From CAVVIH01 sp963748295 (GTDB taxonomy: Bacteria > Acidobacteriota > Vicinamibacteria > Vicinamibacterales > 2-12-FULL-66-21), in contig CAVVIH010000006.1 of assembly GCA_963748295.1 (NCBI GenBank), positions 620,001 through 684,000 of the forward strand: a stretch of DNA of 64,000 bases, read 5' to 3'. A program made the translations under genes and the position numbers. The notes under the pieces were generated by a model. The model was not told the origin of the DNA. It did not search any database and worked only from the letters and a program-made list of their open reading frames with translations. Shown one piece after another: positions 48,839 through 57,200 of the stretch. The stretch's first letter is position 1, and every line of letters starts with the position of its first letter.

Positions 48839-49809
48839 TAAGCGGTCGCAGCCTGACGCGTCTTGCGCTTCGGCCGGCGGCGCCGCTGGCGATGGACGAG
48901 CGAGCGGTATTCCCGGATCAGCAGCTCGAGGTGCGCGCGTTCTTCGTCGGCGAACTCGAGGAAGATGCGCTTGCCTTCGGAATCCTCGAAGCGTTCACCA
49001 TAGCGCTTGAAGAAGCGGTGCGAGCCGCGCTCGCAGCGGATCCCGATCATCAGCGCCTGACGGTCGTTGACGCCCTTCGTGAGCTGATCGGCGCCCGCCG
49101 CGAACAGCCCGTTGGCGGCGCCTTTGAAGAACAGGAACGTCGGTCGCGATTCGAGCTGGGGATCCTGCTGGAGCAGCTCGCGATAGCGCGCTTCGAGCGT
49201 GCCAAGGTGCTCCTTCTCTTCCTCCGCAAGCTTCTCGAACACCCGGCGGCCGCGCGAGTCCTTGGTGATCCGTGATGCGCGCGAGTAGAACTCGAGGCCG
49301 CTGCGTTCGGTCGCGATCGCGATGCGCAGCGCATCGCGCGCGAACAGTAGCTCGGTGGTTCCGCCTTCCGCCGCGGCGGGCCGGCCGGTGCGGCACGTCT
49401 CGCAGGTGCCGTGAATCTGCAGCACGCTCTGGCGCGGCGTGAAGTTGCGCGCCGCGGCCACTTCCTCGAGCAGCGCCTCGATGTCCGAGCTGAGGAACTC
49501 GAACGAGCGATTGCAGGTCTTGCAGATGAGATGAAAGTGACGCGGATGGCGGTACGAATGCTCGAACCGGAATCGCCCTTCGCCAAAATCGACCTTGCGG
49601 GCGATGCCGGCGTCAACCATCCACTGCAGGGTGCGGTAGATGGTTGCGCGGCTGATGCGCTGATCCTCGCGGCGGATCAGATCGACGAGATCGTCCGCCG
49701 TGAGATGGCCTTCCTGGCGCAGGAAGACATTGACGATGAAATCGCGTTTACTCGACCTTTTGCTGCCGGCCGGCCGGAGGCTTTCAAGATAAGCAGACTG
49801 CGAATCCAC
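48838..49809 (-). CDS. Fur-family regulator fused to a rubrerythrin/ferritin-like di-iron domain
   Basis: The 323-residue product begins with a Fur-type winged helix (about residues 20-90, with RATIYRTLQWMVDAG). A zinc-binding part carries two CxxC pairs (96-99 and 136-139) and HFHLIC. The C-terminal half (about 155-305) is a four-helix ferritin-like module with a complete di-iron ligand set: Glu168, Glu198xxHis201, Glu260 and Glu290xxHis293. Known Fur/PerR proteins sense iron or peroxide, and rubrerythrins reduce peroxide. The fusion could let one chain both sense and remove the stress. It starts 25 bases after erpA and overlaps the degenerate ABC gene. Confidence 0.85.
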   Translation of the reverse strand: MDSQSAYLESLRPAGSKRSSKRDFIVNVFLRQEGHLTADDLVDLIRREDQRISRATIYRTLQWMVDAGIARKVDFGEGRFRFEHSYRHPRHFHLICKTCNRSFEFLSSDIEALLEEVAAARNFTPRQSVLQIHGTCETCRTGRPAAAEGGTTELLFARDALRIAIATERSGLEFYSRASRITKDSRGRRVFEKLAEEEKEHLGTLEARYRELLQQDPQLESRPTFLFFKGAANGLFAAGADQLTKGVNDRQALMIGIRCERGSHRFFKRYGERFEDSEGKRIFLEFADEERAHLELLIREYRSLVHRQRRRRPKRKTRQAATA

Positions 49810-49834
49810 GTCCCCCCCGATCGCCGTCTGGCGA

Positions 49835-50164
49835 CTACACGCTGAACGAGGAGCCGCAGCCGCAGGTCGATTTCGCGTTTGGATTCTTGATGGTGAAGCC
49901 GCCGCCCGTGATGTTGTCGACGAAGTCGACCTCGGCCCCGCGCAGATAGCGTGCGCTGATCGGATCGATGAGCAGCTTGACGCCGTTCGACTGGATCACC
50001 GCATCCGTCGTCGCGTCCCCTTCCCCCTCGTCAATCATCAGACCGTACTGGAATCCCGAGCAGCCGCCGCCCTGCACGAACACGCGCAGGCCAGCCTCGA
50101 CCTTGTTCTCTTCGACCAGCAGCTCCGAAATCTTGGACGCTGCGGCAGGCGTGACATTGATCAT
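49835..50164 (-). CDS. erpA: ErpA/IscA-type iron-sulfur carrier
   Basis: The 109-residue product has the A-type carrier layout: MINVTPAAASKISELL, FVQGGGCSGFQYGL and a C-terminal STCGCGSSFSV. The three ligand cysteines are one in GGGCSG and two in CGCG. It hands [Fe-S] clusters to target enzymes such as dehydratases. GGAGAG is at the start, and a good promoter (50239-50267) and a palindromic element lie in the leader. It heads the operon with fur-rubrerythrin and the degenerate ABC gene. Confidence 0.92.
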   Translation of the reverse strand: MINVTPAAASKISELLVEENKVEAGLRVFVQGGGCSGFQYGLMIDEGEGDATTDAVIQSNGVKLLIDPISARYLRGAEVDFVDNITGGGFTIKNPNAKSTCGCGSSFSV

Positions 50165-50191
50165 CAGTAACTCTCCCTCGCCCGTACGATC

Positions 50192-50220
50192 CGTAACGCA
50201 GGCCTTCAGGCCTGCCCCGG
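50192..50220. repeat. Palindromic REP-like unit in the erpA leader
   Basis: The sequence contains aggccttcaggcct, a perfect inverted repeat, preceded by cgtaacgc. The same unit recurs at 60261-60287 with one difference (cgtagcgc). It falls within the predicted 5' untranslated region of erpA. Confidence 0.6.
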
Positions 50221-50238
50221 ACGTCAGGCGAATACTCA

Positions 50239-50267
50239 ATTATACCGGGCGGGACCCGCGCCATCAA
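50239..50267 (-). promoter_or_regulatory. Promoter of erpA
   Basis: TTGATG (50267-50262) and TATAAT (50244-50239) are separated by 17 bases on the minus strand, close to sigma-70 consensus. Transcription should begin near 50232 and pass through the palindromic unit at 50192-50220 before the ATG at 50164. Confidence 0.65.
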
Positions 50268-50317
50268 CCAGCCCAATTCGCTGCCCTGCAACTAGTTAGA
50301 CGCCAACCACGGCGGTC

Positions 50318-50347
50318 TTGTCTCCGGCCCGGCGCCGGGACGATACT
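50318..50347 (+). promoter_or_regulatory. Promoter of the glucose-6-phosphate isomerase gene
   Basis: TTGTCT (50318-50323) and GATACT (50342-50347) are separated by 18 bases. The ATG at 50354 lies only six bases beyond the -10 box, so transcription probably starts at or next to the initiation codon and the message is leaderless. Confidence 0.45.
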
Positions 50348-50353
50348 TGGGCC

Positions 50354-51988
50354 ATGACGCAATCCGCGACGAAATACGCGCCCGCCAACGATATAGCCGA
50401 GCGCTTCCTCAAGGAACGCATCGTCACGCGCATCTGGGAGCGCGACATCAGCGTGTGGGGAGCGACGCCCGGCAGCGTGGACGCCCGGTCGATTTCCACA
50501 CGGCTGGGGTGGCTGGACGTGGACAGAACGATGGCGCCGGAGCTGGACCGTGTCCATCGTCTTGGCGAGAGCGCACGGCGCGAGCACATCAGATCGGTCT
50601 ATCTCCTCGGCATGGGCGGCAGCAGCCTGTGCGCGGAGGTGATGCGGTCGGTGTATGGCGCCGCTGACGGCTATCCGAATCTGCTCGTGCTCGATACGAC
50701 CGATGAACATTCGATCGCTGGGGCGGCGTCGGCGATGGACGCACGGCGCACCTGGTTCATCGTCGCCAGCAAGAGCGGGAGCACGGTCGAAGTGTCGTCG
50801 CTCGAGCGGTTCTTTCGAGCGCGCGTCGCCGCGACGCTTGGCGCGCAGGCGGGGAAACAGTTCATCGCGATCACCGACCCGGGCACGGTCCTCCAGCAGC
50901 ACGCGACGGCGCACGGCTACCGCGAGGTGTTCCTGAATCCCGCGGATATCGGCGGACGCTTTTCCGCGCTGTCGCTGTTCGGCCTCGTGCCTGCCGCGTT
51001 GATTGGGTTGCCGCCGGCGCAATTGCTCTCGGCCGGAACGGCGATGGCGCAGGGGTGCCGCCAGGAAGGTCATGCGAACGCCGGCTTCGAGCTTGGCGCG
51101 TTCATCGGCGGTGCGGCGCTCGACGGCCGCGACAAGCTGACGCTGGCGCTGCCCCCGTCGCTTGCGTCACTCGGCCTGTGGATCGAACAGCTGATCGCCG
51201 AGAGCACGGGCAAGCATGGCAAAGGGGCGCTGCCGGTGGTCGACGAGCCGCTCGGCGCCCCTGCAGATTACGGCAGCGACCGCGTCTTCGTGTCGATCGC
51301 GACCGAACGCGACGAGCCGGATCCCAAAAAGCTCCACGCGCTCGAAGAGGCCGGCTTTCCCGTGCTTCGGCTCTCGACTCGCGTCGACGGGCTCGGCGCC
51401 GAGTTCTTCCGCTGGGAGTTCGCGACGGCGATCGCCGGCGCGGCACTCGGGATCAATCCGTTCGACGAGCCGAACGTCGCGGAAGCAAAAGAAAAAACCA
51501 AGGAGCTGCTCGCGGCATTCGAATCACGCGGCGCGCTGCCGGAGCCGCCTCCCACCCCGACGGCGGACGATATTCGGAAAGCGCTGGCGACCCTGCGCGC
51601 GAAAGACTACGTCGCGTTTCTCTCCTATCTTCCCGGCAACGCCGACGTCGAACCGGCGATTCGGGAGATTCGCGACGGCCTGCGTGAAAAGTTCAAGGTC
51701 GCGACGACGTTCGGACGCGGACCGAGGTATCTCCACTCGACGGGCCAGTATCACAAAGGCGGCCCGAACAGCGTGCTGGCGTTCGTGCTGACGGGCGACG
51801 ACGCGACGCAGACGCCGATCACGGAAAGCCCGTATACGTTCTCGGTGTTGAGGCGCGCTCAGGGACTGGGAGACGCGGAAACGCTCGCCGCTCACGGCCG
51901 CCGCACCGTCCGCATTCATTTCCCCGGGGACGCGACGCACGCGCCGGCGCGGCTGGAGAAGCTCTTCGAAGAGGCGATGTCAAGCTGA
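50354..51988 (+). CDS. pgi: Glucose-6-phosphate isomerase (PGI)
   Basis: The 544-residue product resembles the PGI half of the transaldolase-PGI fusions: YLLGMGGSSLCAEVMRSVYG, WFIVASKSGSTVEVSSLERFF and GGRFSALSLFGLVPAALIG in the sugar isomerase domains. Later come STGKHGKGALPVVDEPLG and HSTGQYHKGGPNS. It interconverts glucose 6-phosphate and fructose 6-phosphate. No transaldolase part is attached, so it may be a stand-alone form. The gene is divergent from erpA, with both promoters inside the interval. Confidence 0.9.
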   Translation: MTQSATKYAPANDIAERFLKERIVTRIWERDISVWGATPGSVDARSISTRLGWLDVDRTMAPELDRVHRLGESARREHIRSVYLLGMGGSSLCAEVMRSVYGAADGYPNLLVLDTTDEHSIAGAASAMDARRTWFIVASKSGSTVEVSSLERFFRARVAATLGAQAGKQFIAITDPGTVLQQHATAHGYREVFLNPADIGGRFSALSLFGLVPAALIGLPPAQLLSAGTAMAQGCRQEGHANAGFELGAFIGGAALDGRDKLTLALPPSLASLGLWIEQLIAESTGKHGKGALPVVDEPLGAPADYGSDRVFVSIATERDEPDPKKLHALEEAGFPVLRLSTRVDGLGAEFFRWEFATAIAGAALGINPFDEPNVAEAKEKTKELLAAFESRGALPEPPPTPTADDIRKALATLRAKDYVAFLSYLPGNADVEPAIREIRDGLREKFKVATTFGRGPRYLHSTGQYHKGGPNSVLAFVLTGDDATQTPITESPYTFSVLRRAQGLGDAETLAAHGRRTVRIHFPGDATHAPARLEKLFEEAMSS

Positions 51989-52040
51989 CACTGGTTGATC
52001 AGCGAAAGCCCGCGTTTCGTGGTCCGCGAAAATCCGCGTC

Positions 52041-53567
52041 TCAGCGGAGTGTATCGAGCACCTGACCGGACGCGTCCTCGACCTGCTTGTGCAGGCTGTT
52101 GCCGTGCGCGTCCATCGTGACGATGGCCGGGAAGTCGCGCACGCGCAGATGCCACATCGCTTCCGGCGTGCCGAACTCCATCAGCGACACACCCTCGACC
52201 GCCTCGATGCAGCGCGCGTAGAACTGCGCGGCGCCGCCGATCGCGTTCAGGTACACCGCGCCTGACTCTTTCAGTCCCGCCAGCGTCTTCGCGCCCATGC
52301 CGCCCTTGCCGATGACGACACGAACGCCGTACCGCTTCACGATGTCGGCCTGGTAAGGTTCCTCGCGGATGCTCGTGGTCGGGCCGGCCGCGGTGACGCG
52401 CCAGCCATCGCCTTCGCGCGCGACCACCGGGCCGCAGTGATAGAGCACCGACCCGCGCAGGTCGACGGGCGGCGGGTTCTTCATCAGATGCGCGTGGACC
52501 GCATCACGTCCGGTGAACATCAGTCCCGACACCAGGACGACATCGCCAACCTTCAGCGAGCGAACCTGCTCCTCGGTGATTGGCGCCTGCAGCGCTATCT
52601 CACGGCCGGTTCTCGGGAAGCCGGCGGCCACCGCTTCCGGCGGCAGCATCGGCTGCGACCGAGCAGTGCCCTCGCGGTACAACCAGCTGCGAATCTCGCC
52701 GCTTGCGGGGTCGAGCCGGACGCCGAGACGTCGGAAGGCCCAGCAGTCATAGGCGACCGAGACGAAGAAGCTCGCCGGCAGCCGGTTCAGCGCGCCGATC
52801 TTGCAACCGATGAGCGACGTGGTGCCGCTGAATCCCATCGGGCCGACCGCCAGGCGGTTCGCTTCGTCCATGATCGAGTCTTCGAGCGACGCCAGCCGCG
52901 CATCCTCGTTCACGTCGTCCAGCGTGCGGAACAGCTGCTCCTTGGCGTGCAGGTAGCCGGAGGTGCGATCGCCGCCGATGCAGACGCCGACCGCGCCGGG
53001 GCTGCAGCCCTTGCCCTGCGCCTTCCAGACCGCATGGAGGATGCACTTGCGCACGCCATCGAGCGTGCGGTCGGCACGGCCGAGATGATCGAGGTCGGCG
53101 GGCAGCGCGTACTGCGCGTTGGTGTTCTCGCAGCCGCCCCCCTTCAGGATCAGCTTCACCTCGATCTCGTTCTCTTCCCACTGATCGAAGTGGATGATTG
53201 GCGTGCCCGGTCCGAGGTTGTTCCCGGAATTCTCGCCGGTGATCGAATCTACGGAGTTCGGGCGCAGCTTGCCGCGCCTGGTCGCTTCCGCCACCGCGTC
53301 GCGAATCTGCCGCCGCATCACGATCTGGTTCGCCCCCAAGGGGACCTTCACCTCGAACGTGGGCATGCCGGTGTCCTGGCAGATCGGTCCCTCGCACGAC
53401 GAGGCCTGGTCGATGTTCTGCGCGATCACCGTCAGCGCCTGTCCCGCCCGGGTCGACGGCGACTCGGCGCCGAGCGCCTTTCGCATCGCGTCGCGCACGT
53501 CCGGGGGCAGATCGGTCGAGGTTCGCGTGATGAGTTCGACCATGCTGTCGAAAAAGGCACCGAGCAT
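52041..53567 (-). CDS. fumA: Class I fumarate hydratase, [4Fe-4S] type
   Basis: The 508-residue product joins the alpha and beta parts of class I fumarase in one chain. The N-terminal part has SSCEGPICQDTGMP, GGGCENTNAQY and GVCIGGDRTSGYLHAKEQL; its three cysteines should hold the cluster. The C-terminal part has VVIGKGGMGAKTLAGLKESGAVYLNAIGG and the C-terminal WHLRVRDFPAIVTMDAHGNSL. It hydrates fumarate to malate. The start may be ATG 53543, eight codons in. It is divergent from the aspartase gene, with 62 bases of heptad repeats between. Confidence 0.92.
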   Translation of the reverse strand: MLGAFFDSMVELITRTSTDLPPDVRDAMRKALGAESPSTRAGQALTVIAQNIDQASSCEGPICQDTGMPTFEVKVPLGANQIVMRRQIRDAVAEATRRGKLRPNSVDSITGENSGNNLGPGTPIIHFDQWEENEIEVKLILKGGGCENTNAQYALPADLDHLGRADRTLDGVRKCILHAVWKAQGKGCSPGAVGVCIGGDRTSGYLHAKEQLFRTLDDVNEDARLASLEDSIMDEANRLAVGPMGFSGTTSLIGCKIGALNRLPASFFVSVAYDCWAFRRLGVRLDPASGEIRSWLYREGTARSQPMLPPEAVAAGFPRTGREIALQAPITEEQVRSLKVGDVVLVSGLMFTGRDAVHAHLMKNPPPVDLRGSVLYHCGPVVAREGDGWRVTAAGPTTSIREEPYQADIVKRYGVRVVIGKGGMGAKTLAGLKESGAVYLNAIGGAAQFYARCIEAVEGVSLMEFGTPEAMWHLRVRDFPAIVTMDAHGNSLHKQVEDASGQVLDTLR

Positions 53568-53584
53568 ACGGGAAGTATAATCAA

Positions 53585-53626
53585 AGCTGACAGCTGTCAG
53601 CTGATAGCTGATAGCTGATAGCTGAC
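53585..53626. repeat. Six tandem 7-base units (agctgat-type)
   Basis: Six heptads in a row read agctgac, agctgtc, then agctgat three times, then agctgac. The array fills the interval between the divergent fumarase and aspartase genes, and a TATACT box on the minus strand lies beside it. No copy of this array was seen elsewhere in the window. Confidence 0.7.
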
Positions 53627-53629
53627 TTC

Positions 53630-55039
53630 ATGGACTACCGAATCGAACGCGACCCGCTCGGCGACATCCGCGTTCCCGCCGACGCGTACTACGGCGTCCA
53701 GACGATGCGGGCGGTCGAGAATTTTCCGATCAGCGGGATGACCGCGGCGCCGGAGCTGGTGGTGGCGACGGTCCAGATCAAGAAAGCCGCCGCCGCGGCG
53801 AACAAGGCGCTCGGGCGGCTGGACGGCGCGATCGCCGATGCCATCGTCGCCGCCGCCGACGAGATCCTCGCCGGGAAACTGCGCGACCAGTTCGTGGTCG
53901 ACGTCTATCAGGCGGGCGCCGGGACGTCGCACAACATGAACACCAACGAAGTGCTCGCCAACCGCGCGGCGGAGCTGCTGGGCGCGCCCCGCGGCGAGTA
54001 CAAACGCGTGCATCCCAACGATCACGTCAACATGGGACAGTCGACCAACGACGTGTTCCCGACCGCCACCCGGCTGGCGATTCTCGCGTCGCAGTCCGGG
54101 CTGCTCGCAGGCGCCCGCGCGCTCGCGCATGGACTCGACGAGAAGAGCCGGGCGTTCGCCGATGTCCTGAAGGTCGGCCGCACGCATCTGCAGGATGCGG
54201 TGCCGATGACGCTCGGACAGGAGTTCGGTGGATACGCGGCGAACGTCACGCACGCGGCCAACGAGCTGGAACGATCCTCTGAGCAGCTCCTCGAACTGAA
54301 CCTGGGCGCGACGGCGCTCGGCACCGGCCTGAACGCCGGCGACGATTACACGCGCCTCGCGGTCAAGAACCTCGCCGCCTACACCGGCAACCCTGTGCGT
54401 CCCGCGGCGAACGCCTTTCGCGTCACGCAAAGCATGGGCGACGTGCTCGGCTGGTCCGGCGCGCTTCGCCGGCTCGCGGTCGAAGTCAACAAGGTCTCCT
54501 CCGATTTGCGCCTCCTGAGCAGCGGCCCGAGAGCGGGCATCGCCGAGATCCGGCTGCCCGCGGTGCAACCGGGCTCGTCGATCATGCCGGGCAAGGTGAA
54601 CCCGTCGATTCCCGAGATGGTCAACCAGGTCTGCTATCAGGTGTTCGGATGCGACGGCGCGATCCACGCGGCCGCCGATGCGGGACAGCTCGAACTGAAC
54701 GTCATGATGCCGGTGATTGCGTGGAACGCACTCCACGCCGGCCGCATCCTGCGTCAGGCCATGATCGTGTTCCAGGAACGGTGTGTGTCGGGCATCGAGG
54801 CCGACCGCGAACGCTGCCGCGAGCTTCTTGACCGCAGCACCGCGGCCGCGACCGCGCTCAGCCCGCACATCGGCTACGCGGCAACCGCGGAGATCGCGAA
54901 GGCGTCCGTGAGCACGGGCCGCTCGGTTCGCGAGATCGTCAGGGAGCGCGGACTGCTGTCGGATGAAGAGCTCGATCGGATCCTGTCTGTCGAAGCGATG
55001 ACGAGCCCGGGCCTTCCCGGCGAGGTCAGAAAGAAGTGA
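53630..55039 (+). CDS. aspA: Aspartate ammonia-lyase
   Basis: The 469-residue product has the aspartase/fumarase superfamily pattern: PADAYYGVQTMRAVENFPISG, GTSHNMNTNEVLANRA, MGQSTNDVFPTATR and the signature GSSIMPGKVNPSIPEMVNQVC. The segment AADAGQLELNVMMP is closer to aspartases than to class II fumarases, but the two are similar and fumarase cannot be excluded. It would deaminate aspartate to fumarate, and fumarase next door would convert that to malate. Its stop overlaps the start of the methyltransferase gene (GTGA). Confidence 0.88.
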   Translation: MDYRIERDPLGDIRVPADAYYGVQTMRAVENFPISGMTAAPELVVATVQIKKAAAAANKALGRLDGAIADAIVAAADEILAGKLRDQFVVDVYQAGAGTSHNMNTNEVLANRAAELLGAPRGEYKRVHPNDHVNMGQSTNDVFPTATRLAILASQSGLLAGARALAHGLDEKSRAFADVLKVGRTHLQDAVPMTLGQEFGGYAANVTHAANELERSSEQLLELNLGATALGTGLNAGDDYTRLAVKNLAAYTGNPVRPAANAFRVTQSMGDVLGWSGALRRLAVEVNKVSSDLRLLSSGPRAGIAEIRLPAVQPGSSIMPGKVNPSIPEMVNQVCYQVFGCDGAIHAAADAGQLELNVMMPVIAWNALHAGRILRQAMIVFQERCVSGIEADRERCRELLDRSTAAATALSPHIGYAATAEIAKASVSTGRSVREIVRERGLLSDEELDRILSVEAMTSPGLPGEVRKK

Positions 55040-55734
55040 CGCTCCTCACGCGGCTGGTGCTGGCGTGCGTATCGGCAGCGGCGCTCTCAGCCGCGGCGTC
55101 CGCCCAGCAGCAGGAGCATCTCCGGCTGTTTCGACCGGAGGACCTCGGCCTGCTCGAGCCGCCCGACCGCGACGTCTGGCAGCGTCCGGAAGAGATCATG
55201 GACGCGCTGCAGATTGCCGAAGGCAGCGTCGTCGCCGATCTCGGCGCGGGCAGCGGCTGGTTCACGATCCGGCTGGCCAGGCGGGTCCTGCCGACCGGCA
55301 AGGTCTACGCGGAGGACATCCAGCAGCCGATGGTGTCGGCGATGAACCTGCGCATCAAGCGTGAAGGGCTGGAAAAGATCGTCACGACCGTACTCGGCAC
55401 GGCGTCGGATCCCCGGCTTCCGCCGAACGCGCTCGACGCCGTCCTCATCGTCGACGCGTATCACGAGATGGAAGACCCGGTCGTGCTGCTGCGCAACGTC
55501 GGCGCCTCGCTCAAACCTGGCGGACGCCTTGGGATCGTGAATTTCACGAAGGAAGGATTCGGACCCGGGCCGCCGATGGAAGAACGCGTCGATCCCGAGC
55601 GGGTGATCAGGGACGCGGAAGCGGCCGGCCTGCGGCTCAACTCCCGGCCGGAGATCCTGCCCTATCAATATCTGCTGGTGTTCGAACGTGCTCAGACAAA
55701 TCCCAAAAACCAAAACCCACATCCCAAACCGTAA
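55036..55734 (+). CDS. Class I SAM methyltransferase with an N-terminal export signal
   Basis: The product is a Rossmann-fold methyltransferase with motif I VVADLGAGSGWFTIRLAR and a later DAVLIVDAYHEMEDPVVLLRNV. Its N-terminus is a clear signal peptide (LLTRLVLACVSAAALSAAASAQQ). Exported SAM methyltransferases are unusual because S-adenosylmethionine is made in the cytoplasm. A membrane-tethered enzyme facing the cytoplasm is another reading. The final residues (TNPKNQNPHPKP) come from a repeat region and are probably not domain sequence. It overlaps the aspartase stop and converges on bioY. Confidence 0.78.
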   Translation: MTLLTRLVLACVSAAALSAAASAQQQEHLRLFRPEDLGLLEPPDRDVWQRPEEIMDALQIAEGSVVADLGAGSGWFTIRLARRVLPTGKVYAEDIQQPMVSAMNLRIKREGLEKIVTTVLGTASDPRLPPNALDAVLIVDAYHEMEDPVVLLRNVGASLKPGGRLGIVNFTKEGFGPGPPMEERVDPERVIRDAEAAGLRLNSRPEILPYQYLLVFERAQTNPKNQNPHPKP

Positions 55735-56377
55735 TTTGGGATGTGGGATGTGGGATGTGGGATTTGACTACCGTGAGACTCCCGGTGATCTTCCAGGCCG
55801 CCGGCAGAATCGCGGCGGCAACGAGAATCTTGTAAATATCGACGGGAAGGAACGCCAGGAAGCCGGTGCGCACCGCGGCATCCAGTCCGGCGGCGGCGGG
55901 ACGCGCGAACCACGCGAGCCAGGTGACGCCGCATGCGAAAATCACGACGAGTCCCGCGGCCATCGCGAGCACGGAAGTGAGGTAGCGGCGATCGAAGCCG
56001 CGCTCTGCGAGGTAGCCGGTGATGAACGCCGCGATCGGATAGCTCAGGAGATAGCCGCCGGTCGGCCCGATCAGCCGGAGCGGTCCGGGCGGCAGCACGG
56101 TGGATGCGGCAAACACCGGAAAGCCGGCGATGCCCGCCGCGAGGTAGACAATCTGGGCGGCGGCGCCGAGGCGCGAGCCGAGCGCGGCCCCGCCGAGCAG
56201 CACGACCATCGGTTGCAGCGTCAGCGGCACGGGTGTGAACGGCAGGTGGATCGAGACCTGCGCCGCCACCGCGGTGAGCGTCGCGACGAAGAGCACCGCC
56301 GCGATCCGAATCGCCCGGGACATGTCGGTGCGGGCTGCCAGCGTGCCGACGAGCGTGCCTGCTGTGGTCTGCGTCAT
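55637..56377 (-). CDS. bioY: Biotin transporter BioY
   Basis: The protein has about six membrane helices and the BioY segments VSIHLPFTPVPLTLQPMVVLLGG, VYLAAGIAGFPVFA, GPTGGYLLSYPIAAFITGYLAER and FLPVDIYKILVAAAILP. This is the S component that binds biotin, and it would work with an energy-coupling factor module not present here. ATG at 56377 is preferred to an upstream start. The last 45 or so residues are read from repeats and from sequence antisense to the methyltransferase gene, so the true end is probably near AAWKITGSL. It is divergent from thiD. Confidence 0.88.
   Translation of the reverse strand: MTQTTAGTLVGTLAARTDMSRAIRIAAVLFVATLTAVAAQVSIHLPFTPVPLTLQPMVVLLGGAALGSRLGAAAQIVYLAAGIAGFPVFAASTVLPPGPLRLIGPTGGYLLSYPIAAFITGYLAERGFDRRYLTSVLAMAAGLVVIFACGVTWLAWFARPAAAGLDAAVRTGFLAFLPVDIYKILVAAAILPAAWKITGSLTVVKSHIPHPTSQITVWDVGFGFWDLSEHVRTPADIDRAGSPAGS
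55716..55766. repeat. Hairpin plus tandem gatgtgg repeats, possible bidirectional terminator
   Basis: A perfect 13-base inverted repeat (cccacatcccaaa and tttgggatgtggg, 55716-55728 and 55735-55747) has a 6-base loop. It is followed by two further gatgtgg units to about 55764. It sits between the convergent methyltransferase and bioY genes and so may end transcription from both directions. A T-rich tract is missing on either side. Confidence 0.5.
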
Positions 56378-56390
56378 CGGCAGAATCTTA

Positions 56391-56404
56391 CTGTATGCAT
56401 ACAG
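56391..56404. promoter_or_regulatory. 14-base perfect palindrome between bioY and thiD
   Basis: The sequence ctgtatgcatacag is a perfect palindrome. It lies 14 bases upstream of the bioY ATG on the minus strand and overlaps the first codons of thiD (ATG at 56395). A protein bound there could block both genes, but the thiD ATG within it argues for caution. Confidence 0.4.
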
Positions 56405-57180
56405 CACTGACAATCGCGGGCAGCGACTCGGGCGGAGGCGCGGGGATCCAGGCTGACCTGAAGACGTTTGCCGCGCATGAGGTCTACGGCTGCTGCGCGA
56501 TCACGGCGGTTACCGCGCAGAACACGCTCGGCGTTCTGCAATGGCAGGCGCTGCCGGCCGATCTGGTGACCGCGCAGATCGAGGCGGTCGTCGGCGACAT
56601 CGGCGCCGACGCCGTCAAGATCGGCATGCTCGCCAACGCGGCGATCGTCGAGGCGGTCGCGGCGGCGATCGTCGACCTGGAGCTGCCGCAGGTGGTGGTC
56701 GATCCGGTGATGGTCGCGAAGGGCGGCGATCGGCTGCTCCTGGAGGACGCTGTGGCGGCGATGCGCACCGAGCTGCTCCCCCGCGCACACATGGTGACGC
56801 CCAACGCGCCGGAGGCCGAGGTGCTGGCCGGGATGCCGGTCAGGACGGTGCCCGAGATGCGCCGGGCTGCGCGCGCAATCCTCGAGCTCGGTCCGCGGCT
56901 CGTGATGGTGAAGGGCGGACATCTCGACGGACCCGAATCGATTGACGTCATCTGCGGCCGGCACGTGGACTTCGAGATCAGGATGCCCAGACTGTTCTCG
57001 CGGAATACCCATGGCACCGGCTGTACACTCTCGTCGGCGATCGCCGCGAACCTGGCGCTCGGGCTCGACGATCGGACGGCGATCGACCGGGCCCGGCACT
57101 ATCTCGACGGCGCGATGAAGCACGCGCCCGACATCGGCCACGGCCACGGGCCGCTGCATCACTTCTGGAATCGGAAGTGA
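56395..57180 (+). CDS. thiD: Hydroxymethylpyrimidine (phosphate) kinase
   Basis: The 261-residue product has the ThiD/ribokinase-like pattern: LTIAGSDSGGGAGIQADLKTF at the start, ITAVTAQNTLGV, then DPVMVAKGGDRLL, MVTPNAPEAEVL and a C-terminal GTGCTLSSAIAANLALG anion hole. It phosphorylates hydroxymethylpyrimidine to its pyrophosphate for thiamine synthesis. No other thi gene is nearby. The gene is divergent from bioY, so two vitamin-related genes share a control region. Confidence 0.93.
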   Translation: MHTALTIAGSDSGGGAGIQADLKTFAAHEVYGCCAITAVTAQNTLGVLQWQALPADLVTAQIEAVVGDIGADAVKIGMLANAAIVEAVAAAIVDLELPQVVVDPVMVAKGGDRLLLEDAVAAMRTELLPRAHMVTPNAPEAEVLAGMPVRTVPEMRRAARAILELGPRLVMVKGGHLDGPESIDVICGRHVDFEIRMPRLFSRNTHGTGCTLSSAIAANLALGLDDRTAIDRARHYLDGAMKHAPDIGHGHGPLHHFWNRK

Positions 57181-57200
57181 GGCACGCGCGGGTCCGCCGG

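Noticed and set aside
53585..53626. Heptad array considered as a CRISPR
   Set aside because: Units are only 7 bases, contiguous, and have no unique spacers.
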